Source: Buchnera aphidicola (Cavariella theobaldi)
GTDB taxonomy: Bacteria > Pseudomonadota > Gammaproteobacteria > Enterobacterales > Enterobacteriaceae
NCBI RefSeq assembly: GCF_964059165.1
Contig: NZ_OZ060413.1
Location: forward strand, 62,001 to 126,000
DNA: 64,000 bases
Direction of reading: 5' to 3'
Positions 1 to 10,380 of this stretch are shown here, one piece after another. Below the pieces are notes generated by a model that saw nothing but the letters and a program-made list of their open reading frames with translations, was not told the DNA's origin and searched no databases. Each line of letters opens with the position of its first letter. The first letter of the stretch is position 1. The translations under genes and the position numbers were made by a program.

Positions 1-600
1 ACCTGTACCAACAATTGCTGGAATTTCTAGCGACCTAGCTATTATTGATGTGTGTGATGTTTTACTACCTAAATCCGTTATAAAACCTAATACATATTTA
101 AGATTAATTTGAGCTGTTTCTGAAGGAGTTAAATCTTTTGCAATTAGAATCACTTCGTCGTTAATATTATTTAAATCAATTATATTTAAATTTAATATAT
201 TTTTTAATAATCGATGCCCTATATCTCGTACATCTATAGCTCTGTTTTTTAAATATTCATCTTGTAAATTAGATAATACTTTCGCTTGGCTTTCAATAAC
301 CAACTCAGTTGATGCAGCGGCAGAAATATGTTTCTTTTCAATTAAAGAAATAATTTCTTTTTCCAGTTCTTCATCTTCCAAAAGCATAATATGCCCTTCA
401 AAAATACTATCTTTTTTTGTTTTATTTTTTATTTCTACTAATTGATCAACTGATTTTTTTCTACCATTAAAAAACGTTTGTATTTCTTTTTTAACGTCTT
501 TAATAGTAATTTTTTTCCGGTTAATGACAATTTCTTCTTCTTTTAATAAAAGAGCGATGCCAAAAGCGATACCCGGTGATGCTAAAATGCCTGAAATCAT
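1..600 (-). CDS. ptsI: PTS enzyme I (PtsI), N-terminal 200 residues, cut by window edge
   Basis: Cytoplasmic phosphoenolpyruvate-protein phosphotransferase, which takes phosphate from PEP and passes it to HPr at the start of PTS sugar uptake. The reverse strand from the ATG at 600 reads [14 protein letters not shown], the family's usual N-terminus, and stays open to the window edge. The phosphorylated histidine lies in TSHTS at about residue 183. That is roughly six residues earlier than in E. coli because a linker near residue 65 is shorter. It lies 143 bases downstream of ptsH on the same strand, the conserved ptsH-ptsI order. The C-terminal PEP-binding part is outside the window. Confidence 0.95.
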   Translation of the reverse strand, partial: MISGILASPGIAFGIALLLKEEEIVINRKKITIKDVKKEIQTFFNGRKKSVDQLVEIKNKTKKDSIFEGHIMLLEDEELEKEIISLIEKKHISAAASTELVIESQAKVLSNLQDEYLKNRAIDVRDIGHRLLKNILNLNIIDLNNINDEVILIAKDLTPSETAQINLKYVLGFITDLGSKTSHTSIIARSLEIPAIVGTG

Positions 601-743
601 AACATTACCTTTAATGTTCATTATATTGATTTATAGAAAAAATATTGAATGTCAGGCAAAATTTTTTTTATATAAAATAATTTAGAAAACAATAATTATG
701 TTTTTATTTTGCAAAATTTTACATAGCTCTTTTTACTTAAAAA

Positions 744-1001
744 TTACTCCAATTCTATAATTATTTGAGATAAATATTGAATGGCTTGTTGTTCGTCTTC
801 TCCTTCTGCGGATAAAACAATGACACTGCCTTTAGCTAATCCTAATGTTTGAATTTTAAATAAACTTTTTGCATTAGCTTTTTTGCCATTATAAATAATA
901 TGAATTTCAGATATAAATTTTTTTGCTTCTTTTACAAATTGTGCTGCAGGACGAGTATGTAATCCATGTGGTGCATTTATTGTAATTGTCTTTTGAAACA
1001 T
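744..1001 (-). CDS. ptsH: Phosphocarrier protein HPr
   Basis: Small cytoplasmic phosphocarrier (85 residues, the family length) that moves phosphate from enzyme I to sugar-specific EIIA proteins. The phosphorylated His15 is in HGLHTRPA. Ser46, the HPr kinase site of Gram-positive relatives, is also present in AKSLFK. Located upstream of ptsI on the same strand, with a GTGAG-like ribosome site before the ATG. The bases between ptsH and ptsI show no other gene. Confidence 0.97.
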   Translation of the reverse strand: MFQKTITINAPHGLHTRPAAQFVKEAKKFISEIHIIYNGKKANAKSLFKIQTLGLAKGSVIVLSAEGEDEQQAIQYLSQIIIELE

Positions 1002-1182
1002 ATTTTTCTCACTTAATTGTGAATACGTGGTATGTGTTATTATTGTGAATAATGTTACTAAATGGCCTATATATAAATTATAAATGATAAATAAAAAAAT
1101 TTTTTAAAACATAATATTTCTTATGTCAATAATGCTAAAAATGTTTTTTATTATATCTGTATTTCTTGTTTTTATTTATTTT

Positions 1183-2133
1183 TTATAATAATGTAGAAAA
1201 TAATTCTGTACTTAAATAACGTTCACCAGAAGATGGCAGAATCACTACAATTGTTTTATTGACAAAACATCTTTGTTTTTGTATTTTTAAAGCAACTCCT
1301 AAAGCTGCACCAGAAGAGATACCCGCTAAAATTCCTTCTTTTTTCATTAAATTTTGAGATGTGAACATAGATTCTTCACTGGAGATGGTAATAATTTGAT
1401 CAATTATTTTTAAATCTAAATTTTTTGGAATAAATCCAGCTCCAATACCTTGAATTTTATGCGGCCCAGGTTTTACATCTTTGCCTGAAAGAAATTGAGT
1501 AATAACCGGAGATTCTGTAGGTTCTACAGCAATACTGATAAAATTTTTTTTATTTTTTATGTTTTTAATATATCTTGTTATTCCTGTAATAGTACCACCT
1601 GTTCCTACTGCAGATACGAGTACATCAATATTTCCATTAGTATCATTCCAAATTTCTGGTCCTGTAGTTTTTTGGTGAATTTCTGGATTAGCAGGGTTTT
1701 CGAATTGTTTTAACAAAATATATTTTTTAGGATTTAAAGATACAATATTATTTGCTTTAGTAATAGCGCCTTTCATACCATATTGACCGTCAGTTAAAAC
1801 TAAATTAGCTCCTAATGCTTTTAGTAGCATTTGTCTTTCAACAGACATAGTATCTGGCATAGTAAGAGTTAATTTGTAATTTCTCGCGGCGGCAACATAT
1901 GCTAATGCTATTCCGGTGTTACCACTAGTTGCTTCTATTAATTCTTTCTTTGCTGTCAATTGTCCTTTTTTTTCTGCACTCCATATCATATTAGCACCAA
2001 TACGACACTTTACACTAAAGCTAGGATTTCTGGATTCAATTTTAACTAAAATATTACCTAATCCCATATTATTTAAACGAACAAGTGGTGTATTTCCTAT
2101 AGTGAAAGAATTATCTGTATATATTTTTTTCAT
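1183..2133 (-). CDS. cysK: Cysteine synthase A (O-acetylserine sulfhydrylase)
   Basis: PLP enzyme that makes cysteine from O-acetylserine and sulfide in the cytoplasm. The 316 residues start with the [11 protein letters not shown] motif. The PLP lysine is about residue 42 in SVKCRIG, a slightly altered form of the usual SVKDRIG. The substrate loop TSGNTGIA and the PLP phosphate loop GTGGTITG follow. A good AAGG ribosome site precedes the ATG. It lies upstream of ptsH in the same direction, as in E. coli. CysK rather than CysM is chosen from length, overall similarity and the neighbouring pts genes. Confidence 0.95.
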   Translation of the reverse strand: MKKIYTDNSFTIGNTPLVRLNNMGLGNILVKIESRNPSFSVKCRIGANMIWSAEKKGQLTAKKELIEATSGNTGIALAYVAAARNYKLTLTMPDTMSVERQMLLKALGANLVLTDGQYGMKGAITKANNIVSLNPKKYILLKQFENPANPEIHQKTTGPEIWNDTNGNIDVLVSAVGTGGTITGITRYIKNIKNKKNFISIAVEPTESPVITQFLSGKDVKPGPHKIQGIGAGFIPKNLDLKIIDQIITISSEESMFTSQNLMKKEGILAGISSGAALGVALKIQKQRCFVNKTIVVILPSSGERYLSTELFSTLL

Positions 2134-2428
2134 ATTTACCTTAAATAGTATAAAATATATTTATAAGTCATATATCAAAAATTATTAATAAATTATTTAT
2201 CATTTATTTTGATATATATTTAATATACATAATAAAAAATAATTTTTTTAATAATTTTTTTTTTGAAAATTCAATAATTTTTAAGATATAGAAATATTTT
2301 TATGTAAAAACTTATAATTTGATTTTTCAAAATTATATATAAAAATAATTTAAATATACTAATATTATTAGTTATTTTTGGTATAAATTAAAAAAATTAT
2401 TTTTTTATTAACTAATATGTAACATTTT

Positions 2429-4441
2429 ATGAAATCTATTAAAAAAAAAATTGCTATATTACGTAAAAAAATTTTAAAATATGAATATTTTTATCATACT
2501 TTAGATCAATCAATTATTTCCGATGTAGAATATGATTATTTATTCAATCGACTATATCATCTGGAATCACAGAATCCAGAATTAATCACTTCCGATTCAC
2601 CTACGCAAAAAATCGGTTCACATAGAATAAATAAATTTAAAAAAATAGTGCATTTTTCACCTATGTTATCTTTAGAAAATACTTTTAGTTTATATGGATA
2701 TCTTAATTTTCAGAAAAAAATTAAAAGTTTTAAACATTGTTTGCGAGAAATATCTTTCTGTTGTGAATTAAAATTAGATGGTGTCGCTCTAAGCATTGTT
2801 TATGAGGAAGGTGAATTAATTCAAGCAGGTACTAGAGGTGATGGTTATATAGGGGAAAATGTGACTGATAATGTACGTATGATTAAATCTATTCCTATTA
2901 AATTAAAAGGCTATAATATCCCTAAGAGATTAGAAATTAGAGGTGAAATAATTATATTAAAATCAGATTTTATTGAATTAAATAATCAATTGAAAATAAA
3001 TAATAAAAAAATTTTTTCCAATCCCCGTAATGCTGCTGCAGGTTCATTACGTCAAATTAATCCTATTATTACAGCGCAAAGAAAATTACTTTTTTTTTGT
3101 CATGGATATAATTTTTTTAATGAATTAGATGATATTTCTAGTCATTATCACAGATTAAAAAAGTGTCAAGAATGGGGTTTTTTGATTAAAGAAGAAATGT
3201 TATTGTGCTACACTTCCGCAGAAGTATATAATTTTTATAAAAATCTTCAAGAAAAACGTTGTTTATTAGATTTTCATATTGATGGTATTGTTGTAAAAGT
3301 AGATTCAATACCATTGCAAAATAAATTAGGTTTTAATACAAAATTTCCAAGATGGGCTATTGCTTTTAAATTTCCTAGTGAAGAACATATTACAAGATTA
3401 ATTAAAATAAAATTTCAAGTGGGACGTACAGGTGTTATAACACCAGTAGGGTATTTAGAACCTATTCAAATATCAGGTGTTATAGTAAAAAAAGCATCAT
3501 TATATAATGAAAATGAAATCAATCGATTAAATATACATATTAATGATTTTGTTATAGTATGCCGATCAGGAGATGTAATACCTAAAATTATTGGAGTATT
3601 AGAAGAGAGAAGATTGCATGATGCAGAAAAAATATTTTTTCCTATTTTTTGTCCGGCATGTAAAAGTAAATTGATCAAAAATAAAGAAGAACCTATTATT
3701 CGTTGTCACTCTGGATTTACTTGTCATGCTCAAAAACAAAAAATGATACATCATTTTTTCTCTAAATCAGCTTTAAATGTAATGGGTTTGGGTCCAGAAA
3801 TTATTAAAAAATTAATAAAAAATAATATCATTCAAAATATAAATAGTGTTTTTTTTCTTACATCTTTACAATTACAACAAATAGATAATATTAAAGAAAA
3901 AAAAAGTATTAGCATTATTAATGCCATAATAAATTGTAAGAAAACAACTTTTAGTCGATTTATTTACGCTTTAAGTATACCTCATGTTGGAAAAATGGTA
4001 TCCAATAACATTGCTGCTTATTTTAAAACAGCACAAAAATTATTAGATACTAATATATTAGAATTAAGTATTATTCCTGGTGTTGGAAAAATTATTGCAA
4101 ATAGCATTTTTTGTTATATTTCCTCGCCTTCTAATCGGCGTATAATCATGGAGCTTACGAATAATATAGGTATTTTTTGGGATAAAGAAGAAATATCCAG
4201 CAAAATTTTAAAAAAAACATTATTTTTTAATAAAAGAATAGTATTAACTGGCACTTTTATACATTATTCACGAAAGCAATGTATAAATATTTTAGTAGGA
4301 TTGGGTGCTAAAATATCTAATACTGTTTCTAAAAATACTGATTTTTTGATTTATGGTAATAAAGTAGGTTCAAAATATTCGAATGCATTGCGATTAAAAG
4401 TAGAGGTTATAAACGAAGAAAAATTTTTAATGCTGATATGA
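2429..4441 (+). CDS. ligA: NAD-dependent DNA ligase LigA
   Basis: Seals nicks in duplex DNA during replication and repair, using NAD+. At 670 residues it is essentially full length. The adenylated lysine is residue 115 in ELKLDGVA. The OB fold follows, then a four-cysteine zinc finger starting CPACKSK, helix-hairpin-helix repeats (IPGVGKIIA) and a C-terminal BRCT domain beginning near IVLTGTF. Divergent from cysK across 295 bases of almost pure A/T (2134-2428) in which no gene is seen. It converges on the two tRNA genes that follow. Confidence 0.97.
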   Translation: MKSIKKKIAILRKKILKYEYFYHTLDQSIISDVEYDYLFNRLYHLESQNPELITSDSPTQKIGSHRINKFKKIVHFSPMLSLENTFSLYGYLNFQKKIKSFKHCLREISFCCELKLDGVALSIVYEEGELIQAGTRGDGYIGENVTDNVRMIKSIPIKLKGYNIPKRLEIRGEIIILKSDFIELNNQLKINNKKIFSNPRNAAAGSLRQINPIITAQRKLLFFCHGYNFFNELDDISSHYHRLKKCQEWGFLIKEEMLLCYTSAEVYNFYKNLQEKRCLLDFHIDGIVVKVDSIPLQNKLGFNTKFPRWAIAFKFPSEEHITRLIKIKFQVGRTGVITPVGYLEPIQISGVIVKKASLYNENEINRLNIHINDFVIVCRSGDVIPKIIGVLEERRLHDAEKIFFPIFCPACKSKLIKNKEEPIIRCHSGFTCHAQKQKMIHHFFSKSALNVMGLGPEIIKKLIKNNIIQNINSVFFLTSLQLQQIDNIKEKKSISIINAIINCKKTTFSRFIYALSIPHVGKMVSNNIAAYFKTAQKLLDTNILELSIIPGVGKIIANSIFCYISSPSNRRIIMELTNNIGIFWDKEEISSKILKKTLFFNKRIVLTGTFIHYSRKQCINILVGLGAKISNTVSKNTDFLIYGNKVGSKYSNALRLKVEVINEEKFLMLI

Positions 4442-4463
4442 ATATTGATTGAATTATTTTTTT

Positions 4464-4536
4464 TGGGTCGTGCAGGATTTGAACCTGCGACCAATTGATT
4501 AAAAGTCAACTGCTCTACCAACTGAGCTAACGACCC
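4464..4536 (-). tRNA. tRNA-Lys (anticodon TTT)
   Basis: Reverse-strand cloverleaf of 73 bases including discriminator A. The acceptor arms GGGTCGT and ACGACCC pair. The D-loop is AGCTCAGTTGGTAGAGC, the anticodon loop carries TTT and the T-arm has GGTTCAAATCC. The 3' CCA is not encoded; the next bases are A/T. It is eight bases downstream of tRNA-Val and probably co-transcribed with it. Confidence 0.96.
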
Positions 4537-4544
4537 TAAATTTT

Positions 4545-4620
4545 TGGTGGGTGATGACGGACTTGAACCGCCGACCTCCTCCGTGTAAAGGAGGAGCTCT
4601 ACCAACTGAGCTAATCACCC
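4545..4620 (-). tRNA. tRNA-Val (anticodon TAC), CCA encoded
   Basis: Reverse-strand cloverleaf of 76 bases. The acceptor GGGTGAT pairs with ATCACCC. The anticodon stem is CCTCC/GGAGG around a seven-base loop with TAC in the centre. The T-arm is GGCGGTTCAAGTCCGTC. The gene ends with an encoded CCA, unlike the adjacent tRNA-Lys. Confidence 0.96.
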
Positions 4621-4641
4621 TTTTATTTTCTTAGTTACCTT

Positions 4642-4669
4642 ATTGTAATGATAGAAAAAATAGAGTCAA
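4642..4669 (-). promoter_or_regulatory. Sigma70-type promoter for the tRNA-Val/tRNA-Lys unit
   Basis: On the reverse strand TTGACT (4664-4669) is followed after 16 bases by TACAAT (4642-4647). The latter ends 21 bases before the mature 5' end of tRNA-Val. Sequence match and position fit a stable-RNA promoter. Not tested. Confidence 0.6.
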
Positions 4670-4809
4670 TCTTTTTTTTTAAAAAATAGTATATTTTTTG
4701 ATATTTATGAATTTTACTAACAATATTTATTGTTTTAATGTTTTTAATAACATTATACTTATAATATTAATTTTAATATTTAAATGATATTTTATTATTT
4801 AAGGAATTT

Positions 4810-6234
4810 ATGCAAGTTAGAACTCGTTTTGCACCTAGTCCAACTGGTAATTTGCATGTTGGAAGTATTCGTACTGCTTTATATTCTTGGTTATTTGCCA
4901 GACATCACAATGGAAAGTTTATATTAAGAATAGAAGATACGGATTTTAATAGATCACAAATATCATCTGTGCAATCGATTTTAGATGGATTAAAATGGTT
5001 AGGTTTAGATTGGGATGAAGGGCCTTATTTTCAAAGTAAGAGATTGTATCGTTATAATAAAATCGTTGATACTTTGCTTCAACGAGGCAATGCGTATAAA
5101 TGTTTTTGTTCAATCGAAAAAATAGAAAAAGAAAGACAGCAACAAATATTAAAAGGGGAAAAACCACGTTATAAAAGAACTTGTAGAAATTTAAACATAC
5201 ATAATATTTTACAAAAAAATTATGTAGTACGATTTAAAAATCCAATTATCGGAGAAGTTACGTTTTATGATAAAATTAGAGGAAAAATTACTTTTGAAAA
5301 TAGAGAATTAGATGATTTAGTTATTCAACGTTCTAATGGAATGCCAACTTATAATTTGTGTGTAGTAGTAGATGATTTAGATATGAAAATAACACATGTA
5401 ATTCGTGGGGAAGATCACATTAATAATACTCCGCGTCAAATTAATATTTTAAAATCATTAGAAGCTCCCATTCCGATATACGGACATGTATCTATGATTT
5501 TTGATGAAAATGGTCATAAAATATCTAAAAGACAAAATGCTATGAATATCATAGAATACCGTAATAATGGTATTTTACCGGAAGCATTATTAAATTATAT
5601 TGTGCGTTTGGGATGGTCTCATGGAAATCAAGAAATATTTAGTATGCAAGAAATGAAAGAATTTTTTAGTTTAGAATCTGTAAATAAATCTTCTAGTGTA
5701 ATTAGCAAAAAGAAAATGTTATGGGTTAATAAACATTATATTAATACTTCTGCCACACCTCATATAGTAGATATTTTAAAAAAACATATGGAAAAAGAAA
5801 ATATTAATATAAAAAATGGACCTCGATTAGAATCTTTGATAGATTTATTAAAAAATCGTTTTTATACTTTAAAAGAAATAGCTCAATATTGTCGTTATTT
5901 TTATGAAGATTTTTCTTTTTCTGATAAAAAATTTATTCAAACATATTTAGTATTTGATAATTGTATTATTTTAGAAAAATTATATCAAAAAATATCTCAA
6001 ATTATAGTATGGCAATGTGAACATATTTCTAAAGTAATTAGCATTGTAGCTATCGAATGTAATATAGCGGTAAGAGAGATTATTACGCTTTTAAGAATCT
6101 CTATTACCGGCGATATTGTTTCACCGAGTATTAGTTCTGTTATATTTTTAATAGGTAAAGAAAAAGTATTATTTAGAATTAAAAAATTTATTAATTATAT
6201 TCAAGAAATAAATTGTGCTGATCAACGCTCATAA
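4810..6234 (+). CDS. gltX: Glutamyl-tRNA synthetase
   Basis: Class I synthetase that charges tRNA-Glu. It has 474 residues, the usual length. The HIGH-type signature is [11 protein letters not shown] near residue 10 and the KMSKS-type signature is GHKISKRQ near residue 237. A cysteine in the CFCS segment near residue 100 is what remains of the zinc-binding part. AAGGAATTT precedes the ATG as ribosome site. Monocistronic in appearance, between a tRNA unit reading toward ligA and tRNA-Ala. Confidence 0.97.
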   Translation: MQVRTRFAPSPTGNLHVGSIRTALYSWLFARHHNGKFILRIEDTDFNRSQISSVQSILDGLKWLGLDWDEGPYFQSKRLYRYNKIVDTLLQRGNAYKCFCSIEKIEKERQQQILKGEKPRYKRTCRNLNIHNILQKNYVVRFKNPIIGEVTFYDKIRGKITFENRELDDLVIQRSNGMPTYNLCVVVDDLDMKITHVIRGEDHINNTPRQINILKSLEAPIPIYGHVSMIFDENGHKISKRQNAMNIIEYRNNGILPEALLNYIVRLGWSHGNQEIFSMQEMKEFFSLESVNKSSSVISKKKMLWVNKHYINTSATPHIVDILKKHMEKENINIKNGPRLESLIDLLKNRFYTLKEIAQYCRYFYEDFSFSDKKFIQTYLVFDNCIILEKLYQKISQIIVWQCEHISKVISIVAIECNIAVREIITLLRISITGDIVSPSISSVIFLIGKEKVLFRIKKFINYIQEINCADQRS

Positions 6235-6289
6235 TGTGATAGACATAATATAAATTTTTTATAACAAAAATATTTTGTAAAAAATATTA

Positions 6290-6318
6290 TTGACAGAATT
6301 CTTGTGTTTTTATATTGT
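6290..6318 (+). promoter_or_regulatory. Sigma70-type promoter for tRNA-Ala
   Basis: Perfect -35 box TTGACA (6290-6295), 17-base spacer, then TATTGT (6313-6318). It ends nine bases before the tRNA. Position and sequence agree well with a promoter that starts just ahead of the tRNA. Confidence 0.65.
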
Positions 6319-6327
6319 AATAATTTA

Positions 6328-6400
6328 GGGGCTATAGCTCAGACGGTAGAGCGCTTGCATGGCATGCAAGATGTCAGCGGTTCAATTCCGCTTAGCTCCA
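6328..6400 (+). tRNA. tRNA-Ala (anticodon GGC)
   Basis: Cloverleaf of 73 bases. The acceptor GGGGCTA pairs with TAGCTCC and includes the G3:U70 wobble that marks alanine tRNAs. The anticodon stem CTTGC/GCAAG holds a loop with GGC. The T-arm is AGCGGTTCAATTCCGCT. Discriminator A is present; CCA is not encoded. Confidence 0.96.
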
Positions 6401-6482
6401 TAAAAATAATAACTAAATTATACTTCATTATAAAAAATTATTTTATAAAAAAATAGTACAGAATTATTTTTGATATAAAATA

Positions 6483-6791
6483 TTATACGGGTTGATTCAT
6501 AATTTCTTGATAAGCAGAAATTAATTTATTTCTAATTTGTACTGCCATTTGTATGGCAATAGCAGATTTTTGCCAATCTATTAACACTTCATTAAGAGAA
6601 GTATTGGATTGATTTAATTCAAATTTTTCAGTATTTTTTTGTGCATTGATTTGTTCACGACTCACTTCTTCTAATATTTCTTTCATATTCTTCGAAAAAT
6701 TTTCATATTGAGAGCTATTTTTTTTTTGATTATTTACTAGAAGAAGCGCATTTGAATAATTATTATTATAATTAATATTGTTAATAGACAT
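6483..6791 (-). CDS. fliE: Flagellar hook-basal body protein FliE
   Basis: FliE is a small export-apparatus adaptor between the MS ring and the proximal rod. The product is 102 residues, the family length. The C-terminal half (VLIDWQKSAIAIQMAVQIRN) matches the FliE signature. The N-terminal half is low-complexity Asn/Ser. Transcribed divergently from fliF across 240 bases, exactly as in enteric bacteria, with TTAAGGAAA before its ATG. Confidence 0.93.
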   Translation of the reverse strand: MSINNINYNNNYSNALLLVNNQKKNSSQYENFSKNMKEILEEVSREQINAQKNTEKFELNQSNTSLNEVLIDWQKSAIAIQMAVQIRNKLISAYQEIMNQPV

Positions 6792-7031
6792 ATTTTCCTT
6801 AAATTAATCAAATAGTATTTTATATTTTTATTTATCGGATATTAACATATCTCTTAAAAAGATAAAAATCTTATGTATAAATTATTATACAATAATCATT
6901 TGAGTTTATAGTTAATTTAGACATTTAATGTTATATATGTAAAATATATCTAAGATAGTTTAAATAATTTTATCTTAATTAGTGTATTTTAATATTTTAA
7001 GCTAAAACTAACTTTAAGATAGGAATATTAC

Positions 7032-8702
7032 ATGAATTTTGGTAATTTAGAAAATTCAGTATTAAAAAATAAAAAAAAAATTATTACTTTTTTTTCTCGT
7101 TTTTTTACTAATTTTCGAATTTTATTTATTGTTGTATCAGCTTTAGTGATTACGGTTTTTTCTTTTTTTATATGGTTTAGATCTTCTAACAATACAGTAT
7201 TATATGATCACTTATCTTATGAAGATAAAGTCAAGGTTATTAATCAATTACAAAAAATGCATATTCCTTATAATTTTTCTGATAGCTCTGGCGAATTACT
7301 TGTTCCCAAAAACAAGATTAATGAATTGCGCTCTTATTTTTCTGATAATCATGCCGTTAAAAACGAAGATATTGGTTTCGAGCTATTTGATAAAGAAAAA
7401 TTTGGTATTAGTCAATTTCATGAAAAAATTAATTATCAACGTGCTTTAGAAGGTGAATTGTCACGTACTATAAAAAAAATTAATATTATTAACAGTGCAC
7501 GTATACATATTGCATTGCCTGAATCTTCTTTATTTTTAAAAGATAAAAGATCTTCATCAGTAGCTATTATATTAAATGTAAAATCCGGTCAATCATTACA
7601 TGCGCGTCAAGTAAGTGCTATTTTAAATTTTATTTCTCGCAGTATACCAGATTTATCCATTAAAGATATTACTATAGTGGATCAATTTGGAAATTTATTA
7701 AATTCATCATCTTTTGACAATGAACCAGCAGGTGATACGAATATTAAATATACTGAGTCTATTGAAAATCTTTATATAAATAGAATTAAAAATATTTTAG
7801 AGCCTTTATTAGGCAAAGGAAACGTTCATGCAGAAGTGACTGCTCAAATTAATTTTAATTCTGAAGAGCGCACGCAAGAGCAATATTCGCCTAATGGAAA
7901 GAAAAATGATCAATCTATGCGGTCTCGTCAGATAATTATTCATGATACAAAAGAAAATGTGCATACCGATACAACGAAATCGATGAACGCTGTATCTGAT
8001 GGTGTAAATTCGAAAAACAATTTAATTAATGCTGCCGATCATAATATTAAAAATAATAAGCTTGTGTTTAAGAAGATGAAAGATATGCGCAATATTCCTG
8101 TATCTAGTACGTCGCATATAAATCATGAAAATATAACAAATTATGAATTAAATCATATTATTTCACATACAAAAATTCATACTGGGGAAATTAAAAGATT
8201 ATCAGCAGCAGTGATAGTAAATTATGTAAAGAATAAAAACGGACAGTTTGTGTGTTTAAAACAAGAGCAATTAAGAAACATTGATCAATTAGTACATGAG
8301 GCAATAGGATATTCTAAATCTCGCGGTGATAGTGTGTATGTAATGAGTTCTTTTTTTGTTAAGAATGATAATGATATGCCATTGCCAGTAATATTACATC
8401 ATACTGCATCTGTGCCATTGTTTAATGTATTTTTCTGTATTCTAATATTTTTATTGATAATTTTTTTTATTATATTAATTATACGTAAATATATTTTTCT
8501 ATCTTTACAAAAAATGAGAAAAGATATACAAGATACAAAAGATTTAATAGAAAATAAGAAAAAAAAATCTTCTATTTTAGAAAAAAAAATTGATAAAAAT
8601 TTAAATGCAGATCAGTTAATTAGTAATATTTGTAATATATCTAATAAAAATCCACGTACTATAGCATTAATTATTCGAAAATGGATGAACAATAAAATAT
8701 GA
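7032..8702 (+). CDS. fliF: Flagellar MS-ring protein FliF
   Basis: Inner-membrane protein whose oligomer forms the MS ring that houses the flagellar export gate. The 556 residues have a first membrane segment at about 29-47, ring-building modules with the conserved YQRALEGELSRTI stretch at about 136-148, a long low-complexity periplasmic middle, a second membrane segment near 455-478 and a cytoplasmic tail that should bind FliG. AGGAATATTAC precedes the ATG. Its TGA overlaps the fliG ATG by four bases, indicating translational coupling. Confidence 0.95.
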   Translation: MNFGNLENSVLKNKKKIITFFSRFFTNFRILFIVVSALVITVFSFFIWFRSSNNTVLYDHLSYEDKVKVINQLQKMHIPYNFSDSSGELLVPKNKINELRSYFSDNHAVKNEDIGFELFDKEKFGISQFHEKINYQRALEGELSRTIKKINIINSARIHIALPESSLFLKDKRSSSVAIILNVKSGQSLHARQVSAILNFISRSIPDLSIKDITIVDQFGNLLNSSSFDNEPAGDTNIKYTESIENLYINRIKNILEPLLGKGNVHAEVTAQINFNSEERTQEQYSPNGKKNDQSMRSRQIIIHDTKENVHTDTTKSMNAVSDGVNSKNNLINAADHNIKNNKLVFKKMKDMRNIPVSSTSHINHENITNYELNHIISHTKIHTGEIKRLSAAVIVNYVKNKNGQFVCLKQEQLRNIDQLVHEAIGYSKSRGDSVYVMSSFFVKNDNDMPLPVILHHTASVPLFNVFFCILIFLLIIFFIILIIRKYIFLSLQKMRKDIQDTKDLIENKKKKSSILEKKIDKNLNADQLISNICNISNKNPRTIALIIRKWMNNKI

Positions 8703-9682
8703 TTTTAAACGGTGTTGAAAAAAGTGCATTATTATTAATGTCTATTGGGCCTGAACAATCCGGCGAAATATTAAAACATTTAACTTTCTTTGAAGTACAA
8801 AAATTGGTTTCTGCTATGATGAATTTAAACCAATTTTCTACTGAGACATTAACGCAAGTTTTACGTGAATGTTATGAGAATGCAAATAAAATGAACACTA
8901 TTAGCTGTAATAGTAAAGAGTATTTTTCTGTGATGTTGAAAAAAGCGCTTGGAGAAAAAAAAGGCAATTGTCTTTTGCAGGATACTTTAGAAGCTTATAA
9001 TACAAAGATCTATATTGAGGCTCTTAATTTCATGGAACCTAATCAAGTTTCTGCCTTATTGTCTAAAGAACATCCACAAATTATTACTACTATTTTAGTG
9101 CATTTAGAAAAAAAACAAGTCGCTGCAATCCTTACATTTTTAAATGATACAATACGATCAGAAATTATATTAAGAATCGCTGAATTTAATGGTATTGAAG
9201 AATCTAGTTTTGTAGAATTAAGACATGTAATCGATCATTTGCTAAAAAATAAAAAATTAGTATTATCTGATAAAGGTGGTATTAAAATTGCAGCTAGTAT
9301 TTTAAATTCTATGCAGTTACCATATGAAGAAAAGACTATTAAGAAAATGCATGAATATAACACTATTTTAGCATCTCAGATCATACAAGAAATGAATATA
9401 TTTGATAACATAATTTATTTAAAAGATCGTTATATAAAAACGTTATTACATTATATCGATGATGAAAAATTATATATTGCTCTGCAAAAATCTAATGATA
9501 TCGTAAAAAATAAATTTTTTAAGAATATGTCTCAAAAACAAGCGCACGATTTAAATAAGAGCTTACAAAATCCATCTTATATTTCTGATGCAGCTATAGA
9601 GAATGAAAAAAAATTAATATTGATGATGATTAAGAATATTTTAGAGAAAGAAAATGATGCGCATATTATAAGGAAAAAATAA
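8699..9682 (+). CDS. fliG: Flagellar motor switch protein FliG (torque charges mostly lost)
   Basis: FliG sits on the MS ring and normally transmits stator torque. The product has 327 residues, against about 331 in E. coli. The middle domain carries EHPQIITTILVHL near 124-136, matching the family EHPQ motif. In the C-terminal torque domain, the positions equivalent to E. coli K264, R281, D288, D289 and R297 are Q263, K280, K287, S288 and S296, so only one charge is kept. It overlaps fliF by four bases and fliH by one. Assignment is firm; a switch role in motility is doubtful. Confidence 0.94.
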   Translation: MILNGVEKSALLLMSIGPEQSGEILKHLTFFEVQKLVSAMMNLNQFSTETLTQVLRECYENANKMNTISCNSKEYFSVMLKKALGEKKGNCLLQDTLEAYNTKIYIEALNFMEPNQVSALLSKEHPQIITTILVHLEKKQVAAILTFLNDTIRSEIILRIAEFNGIEESSFVELRHVIDHLLKNKKLVLSDKGGIKIAASILNSMQLPYEEKTIKKMHEYNTILASQIIQEMNIFDNIIYLKDRYIKTLLHYIDDEKLYIALQKSNDIVKNKFFKNMSQKQAHDLNKSLQNPSYISDAAIENEKKLILMMIKNILEKENDAHIIRKK

Positions 9683-10380
9683 TGTCACAATTAACTACTA
9701 AAAAAGATTGGATTCGATGGAGTCCTCAAAAAATATTTTTAATAAACATGGAAAAAAATTATAAGCAATATTTATATACCCATAAAATTATTGAAAAAAA
9801 ATTATATACAGATATAAAAATTAATAAAGATATAGGTAATATTGAAAATATTTCACAAGCTGTACAAAAAACTTATTTTAATGATAAAGAAGTCAAAAAT
9901 TTGCAAAAAGAAGCGTATAAAAAAGGTTTCTCTATGGGGTATAAAAAATATAAAAAAAATGAAGAAGTTTTAAAGAGCCAAATAAAAAAATTATTTATTG
10001 ATTTTGATAATTCTTTATTAGCATGTGAAAATTTATTATTTTCTCATTTACTGAAGGTGGTGTTGAAAGTATCTGCATACGTAATTGGAAAGCATGTTGA
10101 TATTGATAAATCTAGTTTATTACAATGTATAAAGAATGTTACTTTAAAAGATAATTTTTTTCTTAAAAAACCTAATCTAGTAGTTCATCCTTCTAATAAA
10201 AAAATAGTAGAAAATATTTTTTTAGATTTTTTAAATATGCATAATTGGAAATTATCATACGATGATAATATAGATTTAAATAGTTGTAAAGTTATTTCAG
10301 ACAGAGGTGATATAGACGCTACCGTAAATGCTAGATGGCAAGAATTATGCCGACTAGTATGTTCAGAGGAGAATTCATGA
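9682..10380 (+). CDS. fliH: Flagellar export ATPase regulator FliH
   Basis: Cytoplasmic stalk protein that holds and restrains the FliI ATPase and links it to the C ring. The 232 residues include a conserved N-terminal Trp-rich peptide (KKDWIRWSPQ), the FliN-binding part in E. coli, then a Lys-rich coiled region with AYKKGFSMGYKKYKK and a C-terminal V-ATPase-E-like domain. It starts within the last base of fliG and overlaps the fliI start by four bases. Confidence 0.9.
   Translation: MSQLTTKKDWIRWSPQKIFLINMEKNYKQYLYTHKIIEKKLYTDIKINKDIGNIENISQAVQKTYFNDKEVKNLQKEAYKKGFSMGYKKYKKNEEVLKSQIKKLFIDFDNSLLACENLLFSHLLKVVLKVSAYVIGKHVDIDKSSLLQCIKNVTLKDNFFLKKPNLVVHPSNKKIVENIFLDFLNMHNWKLSYDDNIDLNSCKVISDRGDIDATVNARWQELCRLVCSEENS

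Noticed and set aside
4351-4605. Reverse-strand frame across tRNA-Lys and tRNA-Val
   Set aside because: Reads through both structured tRNA genes; chance frame.
10335-10376. Longer fliI from an upstream in-frame start
   Set aside because: Overlaps fliH in another frame and adds non-homologous residues; the ATG at 10377 has GAGGAG and the usual four-base overlap.
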